Assembly: GCA_034370385.1 (NCBI GenBank)
Contig: JAXMKZ010000051.1
Span: forward strand, 182,949 to 246,948
Direction of reading: 5' to 3'
Length of the DNA stretch: 64,000 nucleotides
Source: Coriobacteriia bacterium
GTDB lineage: Bacteria; Actinomycetota; Coriobacteriia; Anaerosomatales; PHET01
The notes below the pieces were generated by a model, which searched no databases, had not been told where the DNA came from, and saw only the letters and a program-made list of their open reading frames with translations. The translations under genes were made by a program, and so were the position numbers. Below, in pieces: positions 1 to 12,148 of the stretch (within the stretch, counting starts at the first letter, position 1; every line of letters starts with the position of its first letter).

Positions 1-2
1 TC

Positions 3-851
3 GGCGAGTCACTCTCGCTCAAGGCCGGTGCCGTGGATACGCTGGTGTGTCGCGCTCGTGATGCCTTCGGCCGTGAGTACGCCGCCCTGGGTGACCTCCG
101 AAGCGACTGCCGTCGTGCGGTCGAGTACATCTACCGCGATCGCGGCACGGGTATCGCGGAGGCTGAGCGCGGGTGGCTCACATCACACGTTTCGACCTGT
201 CCTCGCTGCGCGCGCGAGCGCCTGATGGCTGCCGATCCGAAGAGGCTCGCATTCCTGCTTCCCTTCGCAAGCATCCATCCCGAGGGTATCGGGCTGTTGC
301 GACGGGCGGTGGAAGCGTTCGGCGCGGCACCGGTGTCACTTGAGGGCACGAGTCTGATGGCGGCCAAGGTCACGGCGGTGGCCATCGCAGCCACGCTCGC
401 GATCGCGCCGGGTCTCTCGCATCTGGGTCCCGAGAAGCCTGAAGGAGCCGCGAGGCCCACTAGCGTCGCCCGTACCGCACCTGCCGTGACTGAGCCTGCA
501 CAACACGAGCGTGTCGTGGTGGAGCGCGAAGCGCCTTCACGCGCATCCGTGGTTGAGACCGCGTCGGTCGAGGAGTCCGCATCGACCAACGTCCCGGGAG
601 CGGCCGTCGTCGTGGTCGAGGGCCCCACCGCCCCGGAAGACGAGTTGATCAGCGACGTCGACGTGGGTTCCGATGCGACGACTCCGCCGGTCAGCGCGGC
701 CGGTACTGAGACGCTCGATCCTCCGGTGGATCCGGGATCGGATTCTGTCGAACCCCGTGATGAGGTCGACGCAGGCACCGCCGAACAGCCGTCAGGCGAC
801 GCGGTCGAGCCGGGGGCACCGCCTTCCATCGAGACGAGCGTCGCACTGTAG
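3..851 (+). CDS. ECF-type sigma factor C-terminus fused to a zinc-binding anti-sigma-like domain (5' truncated)
   Basis: The left edge cuts this gene; the reading frame is open from the first bases and the stop is at 849-851. The first ~25 visible residues (GESLSLKAGAVDTLVCRARD) look like the recognition helix of sigma-70 region 4. About 40 residues later comes H-x3-C-x2-C (codons at 186, 198 and 207), the signature of zinc-binding anti-sigma (ZAS) domains. A weakly hydrophobic, probably membrane-spanning segment (~nt 357-425) follows, then a long tail rich in Glu, Asp, Pro, Ser and Thr. Inference: a sigma factor carrying its own ZAS domain, membrane segment and extracytoplasmic tail, so sensing and DNA binding may lie in one chain. 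Regions 2 and 3 lie outside the window and cannot be checked. Confidence 0.72.
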   Translation, partial: GESLSLKAGAVDTLVCRARDAFGREYAALGDLRSDCRRAVEYIYRDRGTGIAEAERGWLTSHVSTCPRCARERLMAADPKRLAFLLPFASIHPEGIGLLRRAVEAFGAAPVSLEGTSLMAAKVTAVAIAATLAIAPGLSHLGPEKPEGAARPTSVARTAPAVTEPAQHERVVVEREAPSRASVVETASVEESASTNVPGAAVVVVEGPTAPEDELISDVDVGSDATTPPVSAAGTETLDPPVDPGSDSVEPRDEVDAGTAEQPSGDAVEPGAPPSIETSVAL

Positions 852-956
852 AGCCGTCGATCGTCCCGTGCGCATCGGTCCGAGCGCGATACAATGAACC
901 CCACGCGATGACGACGCGCGTCCGCATCCGCCGTGGACGCACGCGAGGGGAGCCCC

Positions 957-4266
<3,310 letters not shown>

Positions 4267-4286
4267 CCCGGTCGGTGCGCCCGAGG

Positions 4287-4308
4287 TGACCACGTGGTCA
4301 GGTATCAT
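4287..4308 (+). promoter_or_regulatory. Candidate gatC promoter/operator: 14-bp perfect palindrome plus -10-like box
   Basis: TGACCACGTGGTCA at 4287-4300 is a perfect 14-bp palindrome. It is followed at 4303-4308 by TATCAT, a fair -10 hexamer, about 75 nt before gatC. The palindrome sits where a repressor or activator could contact the spacer/-35 region. No good -35 is visible at the expected distance, so an activator-dependent promoter is possible. This is inference from sequence symmetry alone. Confidence 0.35.
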
Positions 4309-4381
4309 GTGACGCATTCCGGTCCGCGACGTCGCGGGCGGGACGCCTAAGCCCATATCCGGACCAAGGAGACGCCGATTC

Positions 4382-4687
4382 ATGGCCCTTACCGAATCAG
4401 AGGTGCGGCATGTCGCGCTGCTCGCCCGTCTCGCGCTCTCAGATGAGCAAGTGGACACGCTGAGGACCGAGTTGAATTCGATCCTCGGACACATCGACGC
4501 GATTCAGCAGCTCGACTTGGCCGGAGTCGAGCCGACAGCGCATGCGATTCCGATGGTCAACGAAGTGCGCGCCGATGAGCCCAAGCCGTGCCTGACCACA
4601 GAGATGGCGCTGCTCAACGCCCCCCAGTCTGAAGCAGGAGCGTTCGTCATTCCGCAGATCGTCGGCCCCGGGGGTGATGAGGCGTGA
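4382..4687 (+). CDS. gatC: Asp-tRNA(Asn)/Glu-tRNA(Gln) amidotransferase subunit C
   Basis: GatC is the ~100-residue chaperone-like subunit that wraps around GatA and stabilises the GatCAB complex, which converts mischarged Glu-tRNA(Gln) or Asp-tRNA(Asn) into the amidated forms. The 101-aa product has the family pattern: LTESEVRHVALLARLALSDEQ at the N-terminus, then the L-x-x-I-L-x-H-I-D-x-I-x-x-L-D helix, then the V-x-P-T-x-H linker and a C-terminal P-Q-I-V segment. A strong SD (aaggaga, 4366-4372) precedes ATG 4382. It overlaps gatA by 4 nt (GTGA). Confidence 0.95.
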   Translation: MALTESEVRHVALLARLALSDEQVDTLRTELNSILGHIDAIQQLDLAGVEPTAHAIPMVNEVRADEPKPCLTTEMALLNAPQSEAGAFVIPQIVGPGGDEA

Positions 4688-6189
4688 GCGCTCTGGACCT
4701 GTCTTCGCTCACCGCGCCTGAGATTCGCAGCGGCATCGTCTCGGGTGACTTCTCCGCGCGCGAAGCCGCCCATGCCGCTTTCGAGCGGATCGAGGCCTTG
4801 GACTTCGAGGTTCATGCTTTCAACCAAGTGACCCCCGAGCTTGCCTATGCAGCCGCCGACCGAACCGATGAGATGGTGCGCTCCGGGGCCAGCCCCGACG
4901 AGCTGCCGCCCCTGGCGGGAGTCCCGGTGGCGTTCAAGGACAACATGAACCTGCGCGGTACGAACACCACGTGCTCGTCGCGCATCCTTGAGAACCACCG
5001 GAGCGTCTACGACTGCACAGCGGTCTCGCGCATGCTGCACGCGGGTGCGGTGCCGATCGGCAAGCTCAACATGGACGAGTTCGCGTTTGGCTCATCCACC
5101 GAGAACTCAGCCTTCGGCCCGACGCGCAATCCGTGGGATCTCGAGCGGGTGCCCGGTGGTTCCAGCGGTGGATCGGCTGCGGCGGTCAGCGCCGGAATGG
5201 CCTCGATCACGTTGGGCAGCGACACCGGTGGCTCTATCCGGCAGCCGGGATCGTTGTGCGGCGTGGTCGCGATGAAGCCCACCTATGGTCGTGTGTCGCG
5301 CTACGGCTGTGTCGCCTTCGCATCGTCGCTGGATCAGATCGGTCCGTTCTCCAAGAGCGTCGAGGAGTGCGCGCTATCCCTCAACGCCATATGCGGCAAG
5401 GATCCGATGGACGCGACGAGCGTCACTCGTCCGTCCGAGGACTTCACCGTCGGCCTCGATGACGGTGTGGCCGGCATGCGCATCGCGGTCGTGCGCGACA
5501 TGCTCGACATGGAGGGCGTCGCTCCTGAGGTGAAGGCTGCGACTCTGGCGGCGGCCGATACGTTCGCGTCATTGGGAGCCCAGATCGGCGAGGTCAACCT
5601 GCCATCGGCACAACATGGGTTGTCCGCGTACTACATCATCGGGCCCGCTGAGGCCTCGTCGAACCTCGCACGCTTCGACGGGATTCGGTACGGCCATCGG
5701 GTAGCCGACGCCACAGACGTGCTCGATCTGTACATGCGCTCGCGAGCCGAGGGGTTCGGTCCAGAGTCCATCCGGCGCATCATGCTGGGGACGTACGCCC
5801 TGTCCGCAGGCTACTACGACGCCTACTACGGTCAGGCGCAGAAGGCCCGGACCATCATCATCCAGGACTTCGAGAGCGCATTTGCTGACTACGACGTGCT
5901 CTTGACGCCGACCTCGCCGACTACCGCGTTCAAAATCGGCGAGAAGTCGGCCGATCCGCTTGCGATGTATCTTTCAGACATCTACACGATTCCGGTGAAC
6001 CTCGCAGGTAACTGCGGTGTCTCGGTTCCCGCAGGATTGGGGAGCGAGTCCGGTATGCCCGTAGGGCTTCAGCTGATCGGTACCCACTTCGCCGAGGCGA
6101 CGGTGCTCAAAGCGGCCCGTGCGTTCGAGGCGGCGACAGCGTTCGATGCAACGCCGACCGCTGTCAAAGCGTTGTCTGGCCGAGCGTGA
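4684..6189 (+). CDS. gatA: Asp-tRNA(Asn)/Glu-tRNA(Gln) amidotransferase subunit A
   Basis: GatA is the glutaminase/amidase subunit that releases ammonia from glutamine and channels it to GatB. The amidase-signature catalytic triad is complete: K85 (VAFKDN), cis-S160 (VPGGSSGG) and nucleophile S184 (SDTGGSIRQP). The 501-aa length is typical. The GTG start at 4684 overlaps the gatC stop, so the two are translationally coupled. gatB is not adjacent; it lies about 2.7 kb downstream, behind three membrane-protein genes. Confidence 0.97.
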   Translation: MSALDLSSLTAPEIRSGIVSGDFSAREAAHAAFERIEALDFEVHAFNQVTPELAYAAADRTDEMVRSGASPDELPPLAGVPVAFKDNMNLRGTNTTCSSRILENHRSVYDCTAVSRMLHAGAVPIGKLNMDEFAFGSSTENSAFGPTRNPWDLERVPGGSSGGSAAAVSAGMASITLGSDTGGSIRQPGSLCGVVAMKPTYGRVSRYGCVAFASSLDQIGPFSKSVEECALSLNAICGKDPMDATSVTRPSEDFTVGLDDGVAGMRIAVVRDMLDMEGVAPEVKAATLAAADTFASLGAQIGEVNLPSAQHGLSAYYIIGPAEASSNLARFDGIRYGHRVADATDVLDLYMRSRAEGFGPESIRRIMLGTYALSAGYYDAYYGQAQKARTIIIQDFESAFADYDVLLTPTSPTTAFKIGEKSADPLAMYLSDIYTIPVNLAGNCGVSVPAGLGSESGMPVGLQLIGTHFAEATVLKAARAFEAATAFDATPTAVKALSGRA

Positions 6190-6204
6190 CGTGAGAGGGA
6201 AGCG

Positions 6205-7731
6205 ATGACTGACGAAACCAGGCCCCCCTACGGCTCCGTGCCCCGCGAGGAGTCCGAGCCCGACGCTTGGTCCGAGCCCGAGCCTGGGCCGGACGCCGAG
6301 TCCGAAGTCGAGCCCGGGGTCGAGCCCGGGGTCGAGCCCGAGCCTGAGCCGGACGCCGAGCCCGAGGTCGAGCCCGAGCCGGATGCCGAGCCCGAAGTCG
6401 AGCCCGAGCCTGACGCCGAGCCTGAGCCCGAGCCTGACGCCGAGTCGGTGTACTGGGCGCAAGAGGAAGTCCCTGTGATCGAGCCGGGCGACGGCGCTCC
6501 GGGAGCCGACGCAGGCGATGAGATGACCGGCGAGGCGGAGCCTGCGAAAGACGAGGTCGCCGTAGATCCGCTGGGGGCTCCGTTGGCCGTGGACATGGGC
6601 CCCGAACGCCGTTCCCGGTGGTGGGTGTGGCTGCTCCTGGGTTTGGCCGTGATCGGCGTCGCCGCTGCGGGCACATACGGCTGGTGGTGGTTCACGTCGC
6701 GAGGCATCGTGGTGCCGGACTTGGTCGGCACGCAGCCTGCGGAAGCAACTCAGACTCTCAACGACGTCGATCTGCAACTGGGCAAAGTGAGCGAGGTCCC
6801 GACTGATGTTGCACCCGCGGGAACGATCATCGCGCAGGACCCGGAGGCGGGTAGCACGCTTAAGCCTGACGCTGCGGTCTCATTCACGGTTGCCGCTGCA
6901 CCCGAGCAGGCCAAGGTACCCAACGTGGTCGGCCTTGGTACCGAGGATGCGGCTGCGATTCTAGCCGAGGCGCGGCTGCGACCTCAGGTGGTGTCGTCGC
7001 ACAACGCTACGGTTGCGGTCGGGTTCGTGATAGGGCAGGTTCCCCTCCCGGGGACTGAGATCATGCCGGGCAATCCGGTGGCGGTCGCCGTCTCCAAGGG
7101 CCCGGCTCCCGGCGACGCCGCCGTTCCATCGGTCGTCGGGCTGGGGGAAGGCGATGCTGTCGCGCTCATCCAGACGCGTGGATTGACCGCGAGGGTGTAC
7201 CAGTCGCTCGATCCGAGTATCGGCGCGGGTATCGTTGTGACGCAGACGCCGTTGCCGTCGACGTCCGTGGCACCGGGATCGTCAGTGCAAGTCCTCGTGT
7301 CGAAGGGGTTTGGCAGCGGGACCGTGACGGTGCCCGACGTGGCGGGAGACGCGCGCAAGCAGGCGACCGCAGCGCTGCAGGCAGCCGGGCTGAAGTCGGC
7401 GGTCGTGTCCGTCTACAGCCCGATCACTGCCAAGGGCGTCGTCATCTCTCAGATGCCGAGCGCTGGGAGGAAGGTGCAGGCCGGCGACACGGTGGGGTTG
7501 CTTGTGTCACGGGGGCCGGTCACCACCGTGGTGGTCCCTTCGGTCGTCGGGAGCAGCTCTGCCGAAGCCACTACCGCGCTTTCAGCCGTAGGACTCAAGC
7601 CGGTTGTCATTGAGGTCGAAGCCCCCGGGCAGAAGGTCGGCTCGGTCATCGGACAGTTCCCCGCGGCCGGCACGATCTCTGAGGTGCGCTATCCGGTCAT
7701 CTGTCTTGTGGCCAAGGAGATAGAGCCCTAG
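6205..7731 (+). CDS. PASTA-repeat membrane protein with acidic Glu-Pro repeat tail, no kinase domain
   Basis: The 508-aa protein begins with a ~130-residue acidic cytoplasmic tail dominated by E-P-E-P-D-A-E repeats. A single membrane helix follows at ~138-163 ([18 protein letters not shown]), then five PASTA domains fill the outside portion, each opening with V-P-x-V-V-G or similar and closing with a V-S-K-G-like strand. PASTA domains bind peptidoglycan fragments or lipid II and normally hang from PknB-type kinases or penicillin-binding proteins; neither catalytic domain is present. SD gagaggga precedes ATG 6205, 15 nt after gatA. Inference: a wall-sensing or wall-anchoring protein, possibly a partner for a kinase encoded elsewhere. 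Confidence 0.85.
   Translation: MTDETRPPYGSVPREESEPDAWSEPEPGPDAESEVEPGVEPGVEPEPEPDAEPEVEPEPDAEPEVEPEPDAEPEPEPDAESVYWAQEEVPVIEPGDGAPGADAGDEMTGEAEPAKDEVAVDPLGAPLAVDMGPERRSRWWVWLLLGLAVIGVAAAGTYGWWWFTSRGIVVPDLVGTQPAEATQTLNDVDLQLGKVSEVPTDVAPAGTIIAQDPEAGSTLKPDAAVSFTVAAAPEQAKVPNVVGLGTEDAAAILAEARLRPQVVSSHNATVAVGFVIGQVPLPGTEIMPGNPVAVAVSKGPAPGDAAVPSVVGLGEGDAVALIQTRGLTARVYQSLDPSIGAGIVVTQTPLPSTSVAPGSSVQVLVSKGFGSGTVTVPDVAGDARKQATAALQAAGLKSAVVSVYSPITAKGVVISQMPSAGRKVQAGDTVGLLVSRGPVTTVVVPSVVGSSSAEATTALSAVGLKPVVIEVEAPGQKVGSVIGQFPAAGTISEVRYPVICLVAKEIEP
6259..6450 (+). repeat. In-gene degenerate tandem repeats encoding Glu-Pro-Asp-Ala
   Basis: The coding stretch for the PASTA protein's tail is built from degenerate ~24-30-nt tandem units of gag-ccc-gag-cct-type codons ([10 protein letters not shown]). 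The reading frame stays open throughout. Such repeats are prone to length change by slippage. Confidence 0.75.
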
Positions 7732-7830
7732 AGAGCGTTGCGGCGCTCGGTGAGTCCGGGTGCGATGCGAGGACGAACTTTGGGCACATACCCGCTTGTG
7801 GGGGGCCTGCGTAGACGGGGAGGCACAAGC

Positions 7831-8118
7831 GTGGAACTGAGCGTCAGCGAGCTGATCAACCTGGTCATCGCCGTAGCTGTGCTACCTCTCGTAGTGGCGA
7901 TCTGGAGAAAATCCCGTGCCCTTCAGGGGGCACCTGCTCTTCTGATTGGCTACTTCCTCATGGTCGCGTCCTACACGCTGACGATTCTTGAGGGTGTGGG
8001 GGGAGCCGCAGGTGAGCTTCTCAATCTCGCAGAACACGTTGCGTTACTGTGCGCCGGGGTCGCATTCGTCATCGGCGTGAGGGCACTTGCCCGTCAGGTC
8101 GGGGGTGAGCGTTCGTGA
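7831..8118 (+). CDS. Small membrane protein, possible sensor-input subunit
   Basis: This 95-aa protein has three hydrophobic helices (about residues 8-24, 35-53 and 68-88) separated by short loops and no recognised enzymatic motif. GTG 7831 is chosen because ggggagg lies at 7816-7822; a longer in-frame reading from 7738 lacks an SD and adds a basic, non-conserved-looking extension. Its last 4 nt overlap the next gene, a membrane PAS protein, so the two are probably made together. The helical layout resembles one half of the membrane domain of a sensor protein, but the family is not recognised. Confidence 0.6.
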   Translation: MELSVSELINLVIAVAVLPLVVAIWRKSRALQGAPALLIGYFLMVASYTLTILEGVGGAAGELLNLAEHVALLCAGVAFVIGVRALARQVGGERS

Positions 8119-8801
8119 GCGTGCTCGTGCCCGCGGTCGACGCAGCCGCCCTGGTCGCCTTCGTGGTCGCCGTCTGGCTGTTGGCCCGGGTGCCGTCCCG
8201 CGGCAGAGGGACACTGAGCGGCGTTGCCAAGGCGTGCCTGATGGGCGCGTTGCTCGTCTACGCGTTCGCGATGTTCTCTAACGTTCTCGAGCACGCCGGG
8301 GTGACGGATGCGCTCGACGCGGCCGAAGACTACGTCGAGATGCTGTTCCCGCCCCTGATCGTGTATGCGGCCTATGCGTTGTACGTGCGCCAGAGGGAGA
8401 ACGAGCTCCTTTCCGCTCAGCGGGCGGCTGCGCGTTCCCAGGCGCTTGCGCTGGGCATCCTCGACGCCGCACCCGCTGGCATAATCGTGCTTGACGATGT
8501 CGGGCGCATCACCTTTGCCAATGAGACGGCGCGAGAGGTGCTTGACCTCACGGAGACTGACTCGGGCGAGGTGCAGACCCCCGGCTGGAGCGTCCGTGTG
8601 GCGGGGGGGCCTTCATCGTTGGATTTCGCCGGGCTCGTTGTGGCCGAGCACGGCCTCAAGGGCATTCCGGTCACGGTGAAATGGCAGAACGGATGGCGGG
8701 TGGAACTCACCGTCCGGACCGACCGCCTGATTGATGAGAGCGGGCGGTTCGGCGGTCTGGTGGGTACGTTCATGCCCGAGACCGGACTTCATCAGGAGTG
8801 A
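8115..8801 (+). CDS. Membrane-anchored PAS-domain protein lacking an output domain
   Basis: Three hydrophobic helices (about residues 8-25, 38-56 and 74-92) lead through a short basic, helical linker to a single PAS domain (~112-222). The PAS signature is clear: ILDAAPAGIIVLDDVGRITF-A-N, followed by A-R-E-V-L-D-L. The protein ends right after the PAS core, at 228 aa, with no histidine kinase, GGDEF or transcription-factor domain. Together with the overlapping upstream gene it looks like an input module without output. Inference: it may signal by partnering another protein; nothing nearby is an obvious response regulator. Confidence 0.7.
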   Translation: MSVLVPAVDAAALVAFVVAVWLLARVPSRGRGTLSGVAKACLMGALLVYAFAMFSNVLEHAGVTDALDAAEDYVEMLFPPLIVYAAYALYVRQRENELLSAQRAAARSQALALGILDAAPAGIIVLDDVGRITFANETAREVLDLTETDSGEVQTPGWSVRVAGGPSSLDFAGLVVAEHGLKGIPVTVKWQNGWRVELTVRTDRLIDESGRFGGLVGTFMPETGLHQE

Positions 8802-8918
8802 TTGATCGCGCGGGCCGATCGTGGGCGATCTGACGCTCAGGTAGAATCGTGCGGTGTGCGTTGTGTGCTGCGCTCCTAAGGGCGAACCAGATACCGCGTC
8901 GGAAGGAACTACCGCCCC

Positions 8919-10481
8919 ATGTCCAAGGACCTCCTGCTTGAGGTGATCGAGCGCTGGGAACCCGTGATCGGTCTCGAGATCCACACCGAGCTTACGTCCA
9001 CCAGGACGAAGATGTTCTGCGGTTGCCCTGTCTCGTTCGGTGGTGAGCCCAACACCCGCGTGTGCCCGGTCTGCCTTGGCCTGCCGGGTGCGCTGCCGGT
9101 GCCCAACGCGTTCGCTATCGAGCAGACGGTGCTCGCGGGGTTGGCGACGAACTGCGAGATCGCCAGACGCTCGCTCTTCCACCGCAAGCAGTACTTCTAT
9201 CCCGACATGCCCAAGGACTATCAGATCTCACAGTACGACCACCCGTTCTGCGAGAGTGGTCACGTGAGTATCGACATCGAGGGGGACGGCGTAGTCCAGC
9301 GGCTTGACTCGGGCGCCCCCGGTGACCGAGCGATCGAGCGGCGTGACGGCGGTGGCTACACGACGCGCATCGGTATCACACGGATACACCTTGAAGAGGA
9401 TACCGGGAAGATGATTCACGTCGGCGGCAGCGAGGGAAGGCTCGCCGGTGCGACCAAGTCGCTTGTTGACTTCAACCGTGCGGGGACAGCGCTGATCGAG
9501 CTTGTGAGCGAGCCCGATATCCACACCCCCGCCGAGGCCCGCGCGTTCGCACAGAAGCTGCGGCTCATCTGGCTCACGCTGGGCATCTCCGACTGCAACA
9601 TGGAAGAGGGTTCGATGCGGGTCGATGCGAACATATCGCTTCGTCCGCGCGGCGCGTCGGAGTTCGGCTGCAGGGCCGAGATCAAGAACATGAACTCCTT
9701 CAAATCGTTGCACGATGGCCTGGCCTACGAGATCGTCCGTCAGGCTGAGGTGCTTGAGGGTGGCGGGCGCATCGTGCAGGAGACACGTCACTGGGATGCC
9801 GGGGCGAAGCGCACGAGCGCGTTGCGGAGCAAGGAAGAGGCGCACGACTATCGCTATTTCCCGGAGCCTGACATGGTGCCCTTCGAGTTCGCCGATGAGT
9901 TCATAGACCGGATACGGGAGAGGTTGCCCGAGCTCCCTGACGCCAAGAAGGCGCGGTTCATCGGCGATTGGGGTCTTTCTGCAGCCGATGCAGCTTCGCT
10001 CTCCTCAGATGTGGACATGGCGGAGTTCTTGGAGGCGGCGGTCGCCATCGGTGGCGTGGCGCACGCCAAGTCCGTTGCCAACGTCATGCTCAACGACCTT
10101 TCTGCCCATCTCAACGCAGAGGGCATCGCGGTCACCGAGTCGCGTATCGTCCCGAGTATGGTCGTCGAGCTCGTCGAACTCGTGGAAGGTGAGACGATCT
10201 CCTCGAAGCAGGCCAAGATGGTCTTTGCCGAGATGGCCGCCACGGGGGACGCGCCCGGCGCGATCGTCGAACTCCAGGGACTCGTTCAGGTCTCAGACAC
10301 CGGGGCCATCGACGCAGTGGTTGCGCGCGTGCTTCAGGCGAACCCGGGCAAGGTCGAGGAGTATCGCGCAGGCAAGACCGGACTCATGGGGTTCTTCGTG
10401 GGCCAGGTCATGCGTGAGACCGGCGGGCAGGCCAACCCCAAGGTCGTCAATGAAGCCCTCTCACGCGAGCTTGAAGCCTGA
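8919..10481 (+). CDS. gatB: Asp-tRNA(Asn)/Glu-tRNA(Gln) amidotransferase subunit B
   Basis: GatB activates the mischarged aminoacyl-tRNA with ATP and transfers ammonia supplied by GatA. The 520-aa protein shows the GLEIHTEL motif near residue 18, a zinc site of four cysteines (C34, C36, C49 and C52), DFNRAGTALIELVSEPD, and the C-terminal YqeY-like tail ending in LMGFFVGQVMRET and NPKVVNE. SD ggaaggaa precedes ATG 8919. TAGAAT at 8842-8847 is a -10-like box, suggesting its own promoter, which fits its separation from gatCA by three genes. Confidence 0.97.
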   Translation: MSKDLLLEVIERWEPVIGLEIHTELTSTRTKMFCGCPVSFGGEPNTRVCPVCLGLPGALPVPNAFAIEQTVLAGLATNCEIARRSLFHRKQYFYPDMPKDYQISQYDHPFCESGHVSIDIEGDGVVQRLDSGAPGDRAIERRDGGGYTTRIGITRIHLEEDTGKMIHVGGSEGRLAGATKSLVDFNRAGTALIELVSEPDIHTPAEARAFAQKLRLIWLTLGISDCNMEEGSMRVDANISLRPRGASEFGCRAEIKNMNSFKSLHDGLAYEIVRQAEVLEGGGRIVQETRHWDAGAKRTSALRSKEEAHDYRYFPEPDMVPFEFADEFIDRIRERLPELPDAKKARFIGDWGLSAADAASLSSDVDMAEFLEAAVAIGGVAHAKSVANVMLNDLSAHLNAEGIAVTESRIVPSMVVELVELVEGETISSKQAKMVFAEMAATGDAPGAIVELQGLVQVSDTGAIDAVVARVLQANPGKVEEYRAGKTGLMGFFVGQVMRETGGQANPKVVNEALSRELEA

Positions 10482-10491
10482 TTCCTTCGTG

Positions 10492-10535
10492 CGTCGGGCG
10501 CCCGGCGTCAGACCGTCGGTGCCGAGCGCCCGACG
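10492..10535. terminator. Bidirectional hairpin between convergent genes
   Basis: CGTCGGGCGC (10492-10501) pairs perfectly with GCGCCCGACG (10526-10535) around a 24-nt loop. It lies between the gatB stop and the stop of the minus-strand secreted protein. There is no clear U-tract, so it may stop transcription only partly or with help from a factor. Confidence 0.55.
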
Positions 10536-10541
10536 TCCGCG

Positions 10542-11117
10542 TCAGCTCGATCGGACCAGATTGTGGCGCCTGCGGAACTTCCACTTGGAGGCCGAGATAT
10601 CTCGCCAGGCGTGCCGTATTCGCTTACCGGTGCCCGGAGCTTCGTAGACGAGCGCCCATCCGTACGGGTCTCCTCGATCGTAGAGCACGACATGCCCTGT
10701 CATCGGGCCACCGGCGTCGGGGTCGGGGTAACCGACCGCATCGGCGCGCGCGGCTGAGGCTCTCCCGATCGAGTACCAGTGCGCTGAGGTGTTGAAGAGG
10801 TGATAGGTGCCGTAGGGGTGGTACTCCTCGTAGATCGACGATGCGCGCGGTACCTGCCAGCACTTGACCACGAAGCCGGAGCAGTCCGCGCCCGCCCAGT
10901 TTCTGTCGTAGGTCGACCATCGGGCGCCTCCCCAGCGGTACGGGCTTCCGATGCCGCTGGCGGCTGTGTTCACACAGGCGGCGTCACTGCGAACGGGGCA
11001 GGTGCATGCCGAAGCGGGCGTGGGAGACGCTGCCGCCAGTGTGATCGTGACAGCGGCCACGAGTACGCCCGCCACTGAGCGAAGCGGCTGCCCGAGACTC
11101 CCTGCGCTCGTTCTCAT
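10542..11117 (-). CDS. Secreted NlpC/P60-like cysteine peptidase or amidase
   Basis: The 191-aa product has a signal peptide (about residues 1-37, ending in A-S-A-C). A papain-like NlpC/P60 core follows: YRWGG, nucleophile C79 in GADCSGFV, and H142 in MTGHVVLYD. A basic C-terminus (KWKFRRRHN) may contact the wall. Family members hydrolyse peptidoglycan stem peptides outside the cell. The start overlaps the stop of the upstream gene by 4 nt, so the two are coupled. A second NlpC-like gene lies at 39311-39922. Substrate specificity cannot be read from the sequence. Confidence 0.78.
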   Translation of the reverse strand: MRTSAGSLGQPLRSVAGVLVAAVTITLAAASPTPASACTCPVRSDAACVNTAASGIGSPYRWGGARWSTYDRNWAGADCSGFVVKCWQVPRASSIYEEYHPYGTYHLFNTSAHWYSIGRASAARADAVGYPDPDAGGPMTGHVVLYDRGDPYGWALVYEAPGTGKRIRHAWRDISASKWKFRRRHNLVRSS

Positions 11118-12148
11118 CGTGAGCTCCTCTCGCTTGACGGCGACAGGTTCCAGCGGACTATCCTCAGTCCGTTTTCGTCTGAGTCCATCCGGTAGACGCG
11201 GCCCGTGGGGGTGACGACGACCCTGCGCAACACGTCGGTGAGGGGCTCATACGGAGTCATGGCCCAGCTGAGCGATTCTCCCGACGGAGCATAGTGGGCG
11301 ACGCTGAGCAGGGGGACACCGGTGTTCGGCAAGGTGGTGTCGCTGGCGAGCACGCTCGTGACGTACAGCCCGCCGCGGGCGTCCCCGGATACGTCGAGGA
11401 TGGACACGACGTCCAGTTCGGAGCGCAGTCGCAATCGAGCACGCTCAAGACCACCTGAGGTGACGTCGATGGCGATGTCACGCGAGGATGCCAGTGAGGC
11501 GGACGCGCGCGCCCCTCCCCGCAGGGCGACTCCACTTCTCACCGAGGTACCTTCGGGGGCCACGGCCCGAAGCGGGGCGAGCGTGGCGATCGTGTGATTC
11601 TTGCGGGAGTCAGGCATCGGGCACTCGACGACCACGTCCGATCCCTCAATTCGGACATGGAGCACCGGGGGAACGCTCTGCGCGATGGAGATCTGTCCGA
11701 GCTCGCGGCCGCCCCCATCAAAGACCACCACCCGACGGCTGCCGTTGCGAGCCAGCACGCAGATGCGATCCCGCTCGACGGCCACATCCTCGAATTCGCC
11801 CGGGGGGAGAGACACGCTGAGATCCACCACTCCGTCGTCGAAGCACAGCAGCCGTCCGTTCTCCTGATCGAGCACCCAGACTCGCTCTCGGTCGTCGACG
11901 CCGAAGCTCATCGGTCCGCGCGACTCTCCGTCGGTCGCAAGGCCGACCTCTCCCAGGCCACTGCCCCAAGGCGCACTGACCACAGGATGGCTGGACCCTC
12001 GTGCAACTCGTCCGTGGGAACCCGGGATCTCGCCGCGAATCGTGCGCGGGGCCGAAGCGACCACCGAGACGGACAGTCCCCAAGCTGTTGCCGCGACAAC
12101 TCCGGCCATCACGGCGGCGATCACAGAGATACTCATGCGTGCCTGCAT
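11114..12148 (-). CDS. Signal-anchored extracytoplasmic protein, beta-propeller-like
   Basis: The product (344 aa from ATG 12148) has an N-terminal hydrophobic helix (ISVIAAVMAGVVAATAWGL) and a soluble outer part. That part has recurring V-W-V-L-D, V-V-F-D and Y-R-M-D-S-D strands typical of NHL- or six-blade propellers. I chose 12148 because GAGGTGGG lies immediately upstream; the frame extends further to 12259 without an SD. No catalytic motif is visible. It overlaps the NlpC-like gene by 4 nt, suggesting joint function at the wall. The exact family is not recognised. Confidence 0.6.
   Translation of the reverse strand: MQARMSISVIAAVMAGVVAATAWGLSVSVVASAPRTIRGEIPGSHGRVARGSSHPVVSAPWGSGLGEVGLATDGESRGPMSFGVDDRERVWVLDQENGRLLCFDDGVVDLSVSLPPGEFEDVAVERDRICVLARNGSRRVVVFDGGGRELGQISIAQSVPPVLHVRIEGSDVVVECPMPDSRKNHTIATLAPLRAVAPEGTSVRSGVALRGGARASASLASSRDIAIDVTSGGLERARLRLRSELDVVSILDVSGDARGGLYVTSVLASDTTLPNTGVPLLSVAHYAPSGESLSWAMTPYEPLTDVLRRVVVTPTGRVYRMDSDENGLRIVRWNLSPSSERSSR

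Noticed and set aside
6259..6450. CRISPR-like or mobile repeats in the PASTA gene
   Set aside because: The units are codon-phased, variable and in-frame, with no spacers; they encode the acidic tail.
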